DNA from: Candidatus Gracilibacteria bacterium CG12_big_fil_rev_8_21_14_0_65_38_15
GTDB lineage: Bacteria; Patescibacteriota; Gracilibacteria; BD1-5; UBA2023
Length of the DNA stretch: 46,819 nucleotides
Assembly: GCA_002771035.1 (NCBI GenBank)
Contig: PCUR01000003.1
Location: 1-46,819, forward strand
Direction: 5' to 3'
Every line of letters begins with the position of its first letter. Positions within the stretch are counted from its first letter, which is position 1. A program made the position numbers and the translations under genes. Below, one piece after another: positions 9,973 through 21,154 of the stretch. The notes under the pieces were generated by a model. The model was not told where the DNA came from, did not search any database, and saw only the letters and a program-made list of their open reading frames with translations.

Positions 9973-10533
9973 ATGTCCCACTCACCAGAAGTTGAAGCAA
10001 AAGTCCTCGAGACTACGGAAGCAGAGATGCTCCCGAGGCTCACGGAACTCGGATTTAAACCATATTTTGAGGGAATCCTCAAAGCCCAGTGGCTTATAAA
10101 TCCAGCAAATGGAGAAAAGCTCAGAGTTCGACAGGAAGGGGGTATCCTTATGATAGAGTATAAAGAACCGGTATGAGGAGGAACGGAGCATATCAAGTCA
10201 AATAAGGAAACAGGGTTTGAGGCGCGGGACTTTGAGGCGGCGATTGCAACTCTTTCGAAGATTGGACTTGAAAAAGTCGGACTTCCGAGTATAAAAAGGC
10301 GCGTAAGTTATGTTCTTAACTATTCTGACCCTGACAATAAAGTCCGTCTCGATTTCGATACGTACAGCAATCTCATGGGGAAACCTATTCCTGAATTCCT
10401 CGAAATCGAAGCGACAAACTCAGAGAAAGTATACACGACTGCCGAAGCTCTCGGACTCGAGCGGTCAGATTGCAAGAAATACGGACCGGAAGATCTTTTC
10501 AAGCATTATTATCCAGATGAAGAAGTTGTATAA
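9973..10533 (+). CDS. CYTH-domain (triphosphate tunnel) protein
   Basis: 186 aa with one UGA at 10174. The N-terminal EVEAKVLE gives the ExExK signature of the CYTH/triphosphate-tunnel fold, followed by alternating charged strands typical of the eight-stranded tunnel: LRVRQEGG, MIEYKEPV, RRVSYVLNY, KVRLDFDTY and FLEIEATN. Families include class IV adenylate cyclase, thiamine triphosphatase and inorganic triphosphatases; the sequence does not settle which. It lies between nrdA and the NlpC/P60 gene, perhaps on one transcript. Under the standard code it would end at 67 aa, within the tunnel. Confidence 0.85.
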
Positions 10534-10583
10534 ATCGGTATAAAAGTATTCTTACAATTTCTATATGTAATCCATTTGCACGA

Positions 10584-11690
10584 ATGAGTTCACGTTTGCA
10601 CATAGCCTTTCAGTCGGCGCTCGGTAAAAAACCAACTCTTACTCAGAAAGAAGTTCTTGTGAAATTGGTTTTTGAACGGGTTCAGAGAAAGATCGATATT
10701 CTATTGGAGCAAGGGAAATGAGAATTATTAGAACGTTTTATGTATTTTTCAGATGATGTAACCGAGATTAATACGCCATTTCCTATCCCAAAAGCAGAGG
10801 AAATTACATCTCTCGATGCAGAGATTCGAGCAGGAAATATTACTCTTCAGGCTCGTGCGAACGGTCCGACTCCTATTTTCTACACTGGAAATATTTGTAA
10901 TATATTCGGGGGAGCCGACGGAACGGAGCTTCTTCTGAACGAAGAAAATCATATTCATCCCCTCGAGACCGTGGCTCTTCCTGGAACAACATTCCAAATT
11001 ATCGGAGTATGTTTGAATCATGAAAATATCGTATATCAGGTAACAACTCCCGATTATCCGTACGAAACGAAAAAAGGATACTATATCGATGCACGTTTCG
11101 TAGATGCATTCTGGATGCCTCTCGCAGTTCTTCCTCACCGAGAAAGAGAACTTCCATCCAAGGAAGTTATTCTCACAAATCTTCGTAATTCTCTCTGACT
11201 TCCGTATATCTGGGGCGGAAACGTACCGACTGGAGTTCCGAAACTTCTCGAGTTTCATCCGCCGAAATGATTCGTAGACGAGAGCTTGCGGGCGAAATGG
11301 ATGCTGCACGGAGTCGATTGTTCTGGGCTTCTCTATGCAGCAACCGACGGCTTCATTCCCCGAAATACTTCCGAGATAGTAGATTTTGGAACAGGGCTCG
11401 ATATAGCAGGAAAAACCACCGAAGAAATTATTTCTCTCCTCCAACCTCTCGATATTATTGCTCGCAAAGGACATATGCTTATAGTACTTAATCAGACCGA
11501 AGTTATCCAGAGTAAGATGGATTACGGAACAGAAACCACCGGATTCCAGAACGGAGTAAAAATTAGTCCACTCAAAGAAATACTCGACGAGCTTCTCCTT
11601 ACTCATATTCCCTTGAATTCGGTCGATGATCCAGGTCCAGAAGGAAAAAAGAAACTTGTGATTCGTCGTTGGCATAATAATTCATTATAA
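10584..11690 (+). CDS. NlpC/P60 family protein
   Basis: 368 aa with UGA codons near 10719 and 11199. The C-terminal half carries the NlpC/P60 papain-like signature: PYIWGGN, then GVDCSGLLYAATDGF with the catalytic Cys, and KGHMLIVLN with the His. This family cleaves cell-wall peptides or related amide bonds. The N-terminal 200 residues look like SH3-type beta domains (IHPLETVALPG, FQIIGVCLN). No signal peptide or membrane segment is present at the chosen ATG 10584 (MSSRLHIAF), so an extracellular role is not obvious; similar proteins acting on cytoplasmic substrates are known. 50 nt downstream of the CYTH gene. Confidence 0.82.
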
Positions 11691-11736
11691 GACATATAAT
11701 CTTTGATTATTTTTTTAATACATAGTTTCATTATTT

Positions 11737-12252
11737 ATGAATGACTTATATATCTCAAAGATTGAATCCTCATCTCTAAATACATTCACCTTAAACCAAG
11801 CTATAATAGAATTACTTCGAATTTCTTATCTTCATCTCCATCCAGAATGTAATCAAAAATCTTCGAATTTCGATGAGGAAATTCGTACAGATTTCTTAAA
11901 TTCTTTCTCTCATGCTATTGATGAATTTTCAAAGAAACTAAACTCTATATGAGTACAGAGATATCTTTTGATAGATGAAAGCTCATACATAGAACCGGAT
12001 TTTCTTAATATGGTAGATATTTGGACAAATCCTCCACGGACACATCTTGATGAATTTCATAAAGAGCTTCGTATTTGTCTTCAAGAACAAGTTCTATGAA
12101 CTATATTAATTATAAATAATACACAATTTCATAGAGAAAATGGACAAGTAATTCTTTCTTTATTAGAAAAATTTCCCGAAATAAAAAAATCTCTAAATAT
12201 AGAAGGAAAACAAGAAATAATCTCAGAAGTAGTAGAACAGATACTTGCCTAA
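11737..12252 (+). CDS. Hypothetical protein
   Basis: 171 aa; UGA near 11950 and again near 12097. Hydrophilic and largely helical, with no signal peptide or membrane segment. A conserved-looking segment reads SYLHLHPECNQ. It lies 46 nt after the NlpC/P60 gene and 27 nt before nrdB, so it is likely cotranscribed with nrdB. No family recognised. Confidence 0.7.
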
Positions 12253-12279
12253 TTTTATTTAAAGAAACTCTTTTTCATT

Positions 12280-13335
12280 ATGACACAACAAGATTCACAT
12301 ATCATGCAACAAAATCTCCTCTTTAATCCACAAGGAAAGGATGAAATTGGAGCTCGAACGATTATAAAAGGTTCAACTACCGGACTTTTCAATCTCAATG
12401 CAGTCAAGTATCCATGGGCGAAATCACTCTATCAGGTAATGATTGGAAATTTTTGGGTACCAGAAAAAGTTTCTGGACTCAAGGACGATGCTCGAATGTT
12501 TCATACCGATTTGACCCCCGAAGAACAGCGTGCTTATAAAGGCATTCTCTCATTCCTTATCTTTTTGGATTCCATTCAAACAGTGAATCTTCCGCACTTT
12601 TCTGATTTCGTCACATCTCCAGAGGTGAATCTTATTCTTTCGATCCAGGCATTTCAGGAATCTATTCATTCCCAATCATATGCGACTATTCTCGAATCGG
12701 TCGTAGATAGTCATGAACGAGACGAAATCTATTATTTTTTCCGAAATGACAAAATTCTTTTGGAACGAAATACTTACGTAGGACAAATTTACCAAAACTT
12801 CATAGATAATCCGTCCGATGAGAATTTCTTCCGTGGAATCGTCGCGAATTTCCTTCTCGAATCCCTTTATTTTTACAATGGTTTCGCATTTTTCGATACG
12901 CTCGTAGATCATATGAAAATGCCCGCAACCGGGCGTATGATCGCGTATATTCGTCGAGATGAACTTACTCATATCACGATATTTGCTAATATTATTAAGG
13001 AAATCAAACGGGAATTTCCTGCCATTTACAACGAACAGATTATTCTTGAAATGATGGATATAGCCGTGAAACAGGAAATCGAATGGAGTACGCATATTCT
13101 CGGAAACCGTATTCCCGGAATCAATGGAAAAACTACCGAAGAGTATACAAAATGGCTTGCTGATCAGCGTCTCGGTATGCTCGGAATCGCTCCACTTTAT
13201 AAACTCGCCATTACAAATCCATATAAACATCTGGAACGTCTCCAGGATCCGAACTCCGATAAGAGTAACTTTTTTGAATCGACCGTTGTAAATTATACAC
13301 AATCCACGAGTATGAACGGAAGTTGGGAGTTTTAG
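12280..13335 (+). CDS. nrdB: Ribonucleoside-diphosphate reductase, beta subunit
   Basis: Radical-generating subunit of class I ribonucleotide reductase, 351 aa, no UGA codon. The diiron ligands are all visible: Asp in FLDSIQ, Glu and His in ESIHSQSY, Glu in LLESLYFY, and Glu and His in RDELTHIT. The Tyr of ESIHSQSY sits where the stable tyrosyl radical forms in E. coli NrdB, so this looks like a standard Fe-Tyr enzyme rather than a radical-less subclass. The C-terminus ends GSWEF, a typical alpha-binding tail. It partners NrdA (7047-9662). No NrdR-like boxes are seen directly upstream, so it may depend on the nrdA transcript. Confidence 0.97.
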   Translation: MTQQDSHIMQQNLLFNPQGKDEIGARTIIKGSTTGLFNLNAVKYPWAKSLYQVMIGNFWVPEKVSGLKDDARMFHTDLTPEEQRAYKGILSFLIFLDSIQTVNLPHFSDFVTSPEVNLILSIQAFQESIHSQSYATILESVVDSHERDEIYYFFRNDKILLERNTYVGQIYQNFIDNPSDENFFRGIVANFLLESLYFYNGFAFFDTLVDHMKMPATGRMIAYIRRDELTHITIFANIIKEIKREFPAIYNEQIILEMMDIAVKQEIEWSTHILGNRIPGINGKTTEEYTKWLADQRLGMLGIAPLYKLAITNPYKHLERLQDPNSDKSNFFESTVVNYTQSTSMNGSWEF

Positions 13336-13370
13336 TTTTCGATGGAATAATAGGATTTTGTTCTGGCTAT

Positions 13371-13463
13371 ATTTTGAATATATTTTCTCCCTTTCCTGCG
13401 GAAACTCGCTTAAGGGGTAGCTCAAACATAGTCCTCGGATGCGCTCGAATATATATTCAAAAT
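13371..13463. repeat. Inverted-repeat element between nrdB and DHFR
   Basis: 13-bp perfect inverted repeats ATTTTGAATATAT (13371-13383) and ATATATTCAAAAT (13451-13463) flank about 67 nt of GC-richer sequence with the short motif CCTGCGGAAACTCGC. It could be a terminator-like structure or a small palindromic mobile element; no T-run follows, so the second is favoured. Confidence 0.5.
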
Positions 13464-13491
13464 TTAAATTAATTATTTGATTTTTAGTAAA

Positions 13492-13980
<489 letters not shown>

Positions 13981-13991
13981 AACGTCTAAAT

Positions 13992-14019
13992 TTGCGCTCC
14001 CGAAAGAAAAACATATACT
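13992..14019 (+). promoter_or_regulatory. Promoter of the PH-like membrane protein gene
   Basis: TTGCGC, 16-nt spacer, TATACT (14014-14019). The predicted start, near 14026, leaves a leader of about 27 nt before ATG 14053. Confidence 0.5.
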
Positions 14020-14052
14020 CACATTCAATGTTACTTGGTACTTATTACCACT

Positions 14053-14736
14053 ATGAACTATTTTGATCAGGTTTTTTTCAGAAAGTATCTTCGAGATAGA
14101 GAAGAACTTATTTTTGTGTGTCACAGACATCCTCTTCTTATAGTTGATCGAGTTATCGTTATTCTTTTTATAGGACTTGCTCTCCCGACCTTTTTCTACT
14201 ATAATAACTCTTTTTCTTTTCAGACATTGGTACCGTTTCTATATTTCGAAACATATGCCATTGCTCTCTATTTTTTTCTCGTATATAAGATATTCGATTG
14301 GTATAATGACGTTTGGATTCTAACCAATTTATGAGTTATAGATATTGATTGGAATGTTTTTACGAGACATGTTATTTATATAGATTACCACGATATAAAA
14401 GGCTCGGAAATCCAAACCAATTCATTTTTTGATTCTTTTTTCAACAAATGAGATGTTATACTTTATACCATGGGGGATGATGATGATTTTGTTCTTGAAT
14501 GAGCTGAAAATCCTCATGAAATTTCTGACCAGATAGAAGAAGTTATTCATGAAATGGCTGAAAGAAAAGAACATCAGGATAGGGCACCTATGGAACTTCT
14601 TCTTCATACTCTTACAGAAGTTGTACGTGATCATCTTGAAGGAAATGAATCTCGAGGAGAATTAATTGATAAGGAAGAAAAAGAGGAAGAAATAGAAAGA
14701 GTTCTTACGAAAAAATGAACCATAGACCTGCGATAA
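14053..14736 (+). CDS. Membrane protein with bacterial PH-like region
   Basis: 227 aa with several UGA codons. An N-terminal positively charged stretch (RKYLRDREELIFVCHRH) is followed by two membrane segments at about residues 34-52 and 65-82, then a soluble part with DVWILTNLGVIDIDW and VIYIDYHDIKG, a pattern typical of the bacterial PH-domain (bPH2/YdbT-like) membrane proteins common in Patescibacteria. The C-terminus is acidic and charged (EEKEEEIERV). Function unknown. ATG 14053 fits the promoter; a TTG at 14035 is an in-frame alternative. Confidence 0.65.
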
Positions 14737-14755
14737 ATTAACTTTAGAAAAACTT

Positions 14756-14784
14756 TTGGTGTTTATTTATAAATTGTATATAAT
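14756..14784 (+). promoter_or_regulatory. Promoter of the HPF-like gene
   Basis: TTGGTG (14756-14761), 17-nt spacer, TATAAT (14779-14784). Confidence 0.55.
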
Positions 14785-14833
14785 CAATCCTTGCGGTTTA
14801 TCTGCAATGAAATATCTTTTAACCCTCAGTCTT

Positions 14834-15136
14834 ATGAAACTTGAAAAAAAACTACAACTTAAGAATCTTGAACATGACAGAGTAGTTATCGAACGTCTCG
14901 TCGATGAAAATATTTCTGGAAAACTTGATAAATATCTTAAGAAACTTGATGGAGAAGATGTTGAAGGGGAAATATCTTTCGTAATTGAAGAGAATAAAAT
15001 TGGTCGATTTAACGGAACATTAAATGTTTTCATCGACGGAAAAACTTTCCACTATGAGCGAGAAGATTTCAAGAAACTTGATGATCTTATTAATCATTTT
15101 TTCGATCATCTCAAAGAAGATCTCGGTAAGATTTAA
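14834..15136 (+). CDS. HPF/RaiA-like ribosome-associated protein
   Basis: 100 aa from the chosen ATG (MKLEKKLQLKNLE); ATG 14807 is an in-frame alternative giving 109 aa. The pattern of a short strand, a helix KLDKYLKKLDG, strands EGEISFVIEENKIGRFNGTLNV and a C-terminal helix FKKLDDLINHFFDHLKEDLGK fits the S30AE fold of ribosome hibernation factors, which bind the decoding centre and silence 70S ribosomes. The sequence match is weak, so this call rests on topology and length. Strong promoter upstream. Confidence 0.5.
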   Translation: MKLEKKLQLKNLEHDRVVIERLVDENISGKLDKYLKKLDGEDVEGEISFVIEENKIGRFNGTLNVFIDGKTFHYEREDFKKLDDLINHFFDHLKEDLGKI

Positions 15137-15160
15137 TTTGAGAATTATACAATAAATATT

Positions 15161-15240
15161 CGTCATCCCGAATTCAATTCGGGATCTTCCACTTCTTTGA
15201 AATAAGAAAAGGAAGATTCTGAAACGAGTTCAGAATGACG
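15161..15240. repeat. Structured palindromic intergenic repeat
   Basis: Ends CGTCAT and ATGACG are inverted; inside, ATCTTCC pairs with GGAAGAT. Two terminal hairpins form from CCCGAATTCAATTCGGG and from TTCTGAA/TTCAGAA. The whole can fold as a branched cruciform. Its right end overlaps an in-frame upstream ATG (15235) of the protease gene, which is why the later ATG was chosen. Confidence 0.65.
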
Positions 15241-15267
15241 TTTTTTTTAAAAACTAATAACTCTTTT

Positions 15268-16452
15268 ATGACTATTCTCCTCGGTATCCTCCTCGCGCTC
15301 CTTATTTTCTCTGTAATCGTATTTTTCCACGAGCTTGGACATTTTAGTATGGCGAAAAAATTCGGTGTAAGAGTCGATGAATTCGGAATCGGTATTCCGC
15401 CACGTGCAAAGGAGGTTTGGAAAGATAAAAGTGGAACGATTTATACGCTCAATTGGCTTCCAATCGGAGGATTCGTGAAGATGAAAGGGGAAGAAATGAA
15501 TGAGTCTTGAGCACATGATAAGGATTCTCTTTCAAGCAAGAATTTTTGGCAACAGTCAGCCGTTATACTTGCCGGAGTTATTATGAATTTCTTTTTCGCA
15601 TTTGTTGTATTTTCCGGTCTTTTCATGATTGGAGTGGAACCTCTTGGTATCAATACGAAATTCCCGACACAAACCGAGACGAAACTTATTCCGTCTTTTC
15701 AGGAGGCGGTTCGCATCGGACTCGTGAAAACCGATGGAATCGTCCTTTCTCCTCTTACCGGAAGCATCGCTCAACAATCTGGAATTCTTGAAAATGATAT
15801 TCTCGTCTCGATTGATGGAAAAGATATTATGAGCCCTGAAGACATGATAACGACAGTGAAAAAATCTACTACTTCAATGGATTTTACACTTCGATGAACC
15901 GGAGGAATACGCACAGTTTCAGTAATCCCCAAGGATGGAAAAATAGGAAGTTACGTTGGATATAATATTATTCATATCCGTAAGGATTTCCGATACAAAT
16001 ACGGTTTTTTTGAATCCATAAAAGAATGAGGAATTGAAACATATAAAGAGTCCATGATGACCCTGGAACTTCTCGGAACTCTCATAAAGAGAATTATTAC
16101 TCCGCGAATTCCGACAGAACGAACTGAAGCAGTGGAAAGTCTCGGTGGTCCGATTGCTATCGGAAATCTTTTTGTGAATCTTCTGGATGCGAAAGTAGCT
16201 TTTTCTGTTATCCTCCTTATTGCTGCACTTATCAGTATCAATCTCGGAGTATTTAATCTCCTTCCATTTCCAGCTCTCGATGGTGGACGATTCGTATTCT
16301 TAATTATCCATAGAATTGTCGGAATTTTCTCCAAAAAGAAGGCGCTTCACGGTAAGATAGAACAATATATTCATATTACAGGTTTTTCACTTCTCATTAT
16401 TCTAAGTATTTTTATCGCCTATCAAGATATAGTAAAGATCCTTCTGAAATAA
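15268..16452 (+). CDS. rseP: Site-2 intramembrane zinc metalloprotease (RseP-like)
   Basis: 394 aa with UGA codons at about 15508, 15895 and 16027. Cleaves membrane-spanning substrates inside the bilayer; in model bacteria it releases regulators and clears signal peptides. First membrane segment holds HELGH (zinc and catalytic Glu); a PDZ domain follows around residues 170-235 (SGILENDILVSIDGKDI); LDGGR near residue 340 gives the third zinc ligand, followed by the last membrane segment. ATG 15268 (MTILLGILLALL) starts just before the first membrane helix; the upstream ATG at 15235 lies in a repeat. The lipoprotein-processing cluster lies 1.6 kb downstream on the other strand. Confidence 0.93.
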
Positions 16453-16453
16453 T

Positions 16454-16482
16454 TTGACAGATTTTTGATAATATATTACTAT
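16454..16482 (+). promoter_or_regulatory. Promoter of the small Cys protein gene
   Basis: TTGACA (16454-16459), 17-nt spacer, TACTAT (16477-16482). Predicted initiation near 16489 lies beyond the first ATG (16481), favouring ATG 16523. Confidence 0.5.
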
Positions 16483-16522
16483 GATAATATCACTAGATTT
16501 CTTTATCATATATTTCAATATA

Positions 16523-16765
16523 ATGTCATTATCATCATCATTACAAACTCAAGACGAAGTTATAAAAGAAGGGGTATTTGTAAGCAAACGTGAAATATCT
16601 TCTCTTTCTGGTCTCAATCTTCCTCGAAATAAATGTCTCGTCAATTCTCAATCTTTCTGTCCTCAAACACTCAATCTTTCTGAAGAATCAACAGAATGTC
16701 CGTTATCCAATTGTATAGTAAGGATGCAAGAAAATGTTGTTATTATTCTTTGAAAATCAAATTAG
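16523..16765 (+). CDS. Small cysteine-containing hypothetical protein
   Basis: 80 aa with one UGA near the end. Starts with a Ser-rich MSLSSSLQTQDEV and carries four cysteines in the second half (NKCLVNSQSFCPQ, TECPLSNC). The spacing is not a recognised zinc ribbon. No membrane segment at this start; starting at 16481 would add a hydrophobic stretch, but the promoter position argues against it. An intrinsic-terminator-like hairpin lies 48 nt downstream. Function unknown. Confidence 0.5.
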
Positions 16766-16813
16766 AAATTATTCTCATTTCTTTTTTTAAAAAGAGATAT
16801 TTTCCATATAATG

Positions 16814-16845
16814 CGGTTCTTTAGTAGATTACAAGAACCGTTTTT
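16814..16845 (+). terminator. Hairpin with T-run abutting the tgt start codon
   Basis: Stem CGGTTCTT/AAGAACCG with an 11-nt loop and five T directly before the tgt ATG. It can end the upstream small gene. A TATAAT at 16807-16812 suggests that tgt transcription may start inside the hairpin and so bypass it. It does not fit the class I preQ1 riboswitch consensus. Confidence 0.55.
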
Positions 16846-18087
<1,242 letters not shown>

Positions 18088-18093
18088 AAAGAG

Positions 18094-18639
18094 TTATCTC
18101 AAAAATCTTATTCGCATCTCGTTTCTCAAATAGTAGAATATTATCCCGAAAATCGCTCCAGACAAGTGTCCGACGAGGCTGATATTTCCGGTGAAACCAA
18201 TAGCGATATTAATAAGTAGAAAGACTCCAGCAGAACGGTATTCCGGATTTCTTTGAGCTTTCAATTCTAGAAAAACATATGAGAGTATTGCCATCGCGAA
18301 TCCGCTGATTCCGATAGTGTTCCTATTTGCGAAAAATAGGAGCGACACTCCAACGAAAACGGTATTGAGGAGGAAAAATACTATGAATTTATCGCGCCCG
18401 ATAATACTCTCTACCTGATTTCCGAAAAGATAAATAAAAAAACTATTCGAAAGAAGATGGAGAATCCCACCATGGAGGAATTGATAGAGAAGAAATTGAA
18501 TAACAAATTGCACATACAGTCATTGTACGAGAAAGAACGAATTCATTCCGTATATGAGAATATCGCTCACAAAAAAAGACATTCCTGTTATAAGGAAAGA
18601 CAGGACTATAAGGATATTCGAAAAGCTTTTATTTTGCAT
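18094..18639 (-). CDS. Rhomboid family intramembrane serine protease
   Basis: 181 aa with one UGA at about 18514. Six membrane segments. The family signatures are present: HGGILHLLSN, the catalytic serine in GISGFA, and the catalytic His in VGHLSGAIFG. Cleaves membrane-spanning substrates within the bilayer; substrate unknown. ATG 18639 overlaps the end of lgt by 11 nt, so it is last in the lipoprotein cluster and translationally linked to lgt. Confidence 0.9.
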
Positions 18640-19375
18640 TTTTCTTGAAAAAGAAATATAGAATCGTTCCAATGATTATCATGGGAATCGAGAGAATCTG
18701 TCCCATGGTGAGTCCAAATGTAAGGTAACCGAGTCCAACATCGGGAATACGAACAAACTCGACAGAAAAACGAAATATACCATACCAGAAAAGAAAACTT
18801 GCTGCAATCTTCCCCGGGAAGATATTTTTTTGTCTCAGGAAAAAAAGAATCATAAAAAGTACTACTCATTCCAAAGTCGCTTCCAGAAGTGGGGAAGGGA
18901 AGTAGGAAACCCCATTTTTTATAACCGCAAGAGGTCCGGTATAGTTTGCAAATCCGAGAAGTTCCCCATTGAGATAATTTCCGATTCGTCCGAGTCCGAG
19001 TCCGATAGGCAGAACGCTCGTTATATGATCTGCGATAATGAGAAAAGGTTTTCTGTTTATTTGGCTAAAAAGAATCATCGCGATAATTACTCCGATAACT
19101 CCACCATGGAAACTCATGCCCCCGTGCCATGTTTGTATTATCTCCAAAGGATTCGCGAGATAGAACGGGAGATTATAAAACAAAACATACCCAAGTCGTC
19201 CACCAATGAGAACTCCTATGAAAACATAGAATATGAGCGACTCGAGTTCCACGTCCGAAAGGATTTTTCTCCGTTTCAGTATCCAATACCCGATAAAAAA
19301 ACCGAGCGCGTACATAAGTCCGTACCAGCTCGGGGCTATATGGATTCCGAAGAGAGTGATGGAAAATATAGTCAT
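18629..19375 (-). CDS. lgt: Prolipoprotein diacylglyceryl transferase
   Basis: Transfers diacylglycerol to the lipobox Cys of prolipoproteins. 248 aa, seven membrane segments, one UGA at 18866. Seen: SWYGLMYALGF near the start, GGRLGYV, WHGGMSFHGGV with the essential His region, and the Lgt signature GRIGNYLNGELLG, followed by FPSPLLEATLEG. It starts 1 nt after the AMMECR1 gene and overlaps the rhomboid gene, and lspA lies upstream in the same cluster, so both core lipoprotein enzymes are encoded together. Confidence 0.95.
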
Positions 19376-19376
19376 A

Positions 19377-19925
19377 TTAATTTCCGAGTTCTGAGAATAC
19401 TGTCGATTCTATCCCATAAAGCACCATATCTTCGGGTTTCATATCGACTGGATTTACCCCGGCCTTTTTGCAGACAATCTGGAAATATTCCTGTGGAGTG
19501 GAGGCGATATTGGCAATATTTGGAAGAAGTACTCCGAGGGTATTTTTGGATTGGGAAAGGAGAATAAGACCTTCTCTCTTCATATCAAGCTCATTTATAT
19601 TTCCGAGAATTCGACGTCCTTCCGGTCGGATCATATCAACCCGAATTTGTACATTCGCGAGTTCCTCGGGAGTTGTTACTGCTTCTGTAAAACGAGGATC
19701 CCGAAGGCAAAAAAGCGTATTCTCGATAAGTTCGAAAAGAGTGTTCGGTTTCTTTAAGTGTATCCGTCCGCTCGATGCTATTACCCCGCCATTTTTATAG
19801 AGCGTCACGAAAATGAGATTCTTGCTCGTTTCGTGCTCGGTTCGAGAGAGTCCGAGTTCCTCGATAGTGAGGATTTTCTTTTCCTTGAGGTAGGTTTCCA
19901 GGAGGCGTCGTGCGATTTTGTGCAT
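19377..19925 (-). CDS. AMMECR1 domain protein
   Basis: 182 aa, no UGA. Matches the AMMECR1 domain: helix ARRLLETYLKEKK, then FVTLYKNGGVIASSGRI at the position of the usual RGCIG, then DPRFTEAVTTPEELANVQIRVDMI and the C-terminal QEYFQIVCKKAGV. The family is widespread with no settled biochemical function. Here the conserved Cys-Ile-Gly part reads SSGRI, a departure from the usual motif. Located between a membrane protein gene (16-nt gap) and lgt (1-nt gap). Confidence 0.8.
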   Translation of the reverse strand: MHKIARRLLETYLKEKKILTIEELGLSRTEHETSKNLIFVTLYKNGGVIASSGRIHLKKPNTLFELIENTLFCLRDPRFTEAVTTPEELANVQIRVDMIRPEGRRILGNINELDMKREGLILLSQSKNTLGVLLPNIANIASTPQEYFQIVCKKAGVNPVDMKPEDMVLYGIESTVFSELGN

Positions 19926-19941
19926 AGTTTTTGGTGGTTAA

Positions 19942-20691
19942 TTAGTTAAATGTTCCTAACTCTTTTTCAGCTCGGGCAACCGCTTCTTTCTCTTCATTTT
20001 CTATCTGAGCGAAGATATCTCCGAGATGATCCGTTCCAGTGCTTATATATATTCTATAATAAACGAATTCAAAAAGGAGTCGGAAAAGCGTAATAATGAA
20101 ATTTATGACAACGATGACTCCTATGAGTGAATAGATAGCGCTTCGCGAAGGTGAGAAGTTGATGAAAAACATTACAGAAAGAACCGATGCTACGAAGAAT
20201 CCTATGAAACTTCCGTATATAGAAAGGAGAACGTAGCGGTAATTCGAGAGAATTTCTGAGAGGAGGGAAGTGGCGAGTATATTAATAAGGATATGAAAGA
20301 GAAACACAAAGATAAGAAAATCTGGTTTCACAAAGTTTACGTAAACGTAGAGTGGTGTAATAAGCACAAAAAGAAAAATGGAAAGAATCGACATTTGTGC
20401 GAGAACAACTCATCCTTGTTTGTATTTTTCGGTAAAAAGAAGCCGGTTGAGGATGAAAGTAAGGGAAACAGTTATGAGAATCGCGAAGAATCCCACGAGA
20501 GAGAGTATATAAGGGAAAATAGCGGAGGTCTGGAGAGAACCGAGAAAAACATATGTGAAAAGTAGAGTGAAAAGTCCACCGAGAAATCCAGCTGCAAGAC
20601 TTCCGAGACAGGAAAGTCCTATGGAAATAGGATTCACTTTGGCAGGACCGAGTACATCCTCATTTGTCTTAATCTCGATTTGCTCGCTCAT
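19942..20691 (-). CDS. Multi-pass membrane protein, unknown function
   Basis: 249 aa once UGA at 20410 is read. N-terminus acidic and cytoplasmic (MSEQIEIKTNEDVLG), then about six hydrophobic segments, then a charged C-terminal helix EEKEAVARAEKELG. No family motif recognised. ATG 20691 lies 23 nt inside the end of lspA, so translation is probably coupled to it. Starting further upstream would overlap lspA more and lose the natural N-terminus. Confidence 0.75.
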
Positions 20692-21154
20692 ATTTAAAGT
20701 AGATGACAAATAATAAAAACGCACCAATTGAGATAAATATATCAGCAAAATTGAAAATTGCAAAGTATTTTACTCCGATGAAATCAGTAACCGAGCCAAC
20801 GAACACTCTTTCGAGTCCATTTGAAACCGCTCACGAGAGAATTAATATATATGCCCACTTAGTGAGTAGGAGATTTTTATACGTCTCATAACGAAAATAG
20901 TACAATACTATTCCTATTATGAGAGCGATGGTTAAAACTTTGAGAACTATTCCTTCGATGGGAAATGAAAAAGCTATACCAGTATTTTTTACGAACGAAA
21001 GCACGAGGAAATCCCCGAGGATGTGAATTTTGGAAGTTGCAAAAAAGTGCTCGAAAATATATTTCGAAACTTGGTCGACGAGGATGAAGAAAATGAAGAC
21101 GAAAGGGAACATAGCGAGGAATTTTATATCTAAGTTAATCCACTTTAATTCCAT
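20669..21154 (-). CDS. lspA: Lipoprotein signal peptidase (signal peptidase II)
   Basis: Cleaves signal peptides of diacylated prolipoproteins. 161 aa, normal length, four membrane segments, UGA at 20831. Catalytic Asp region: VKNTGIAFSF, then GAVSNGLERVFVGSVTDFI (first Asp), then FNFADIFISIG (second Asp). The Gly of GAVSN is the UGA-encoded one. The usual Asn-Xaa-Xaa-Asp-Arg is NGLER here. Overlaps the rluD gene end by 20 nt and the next gene by 23 nt, a compact operon. Confidence 0.93.

Noticed and set aside
16800-16845. preQ1 riboswitch upstream of tgt
   Set aside because: The hairpin and loop do not fit the short class I preQ1 consensus, and a TATAAT lies too close for it to be transcribed in full.
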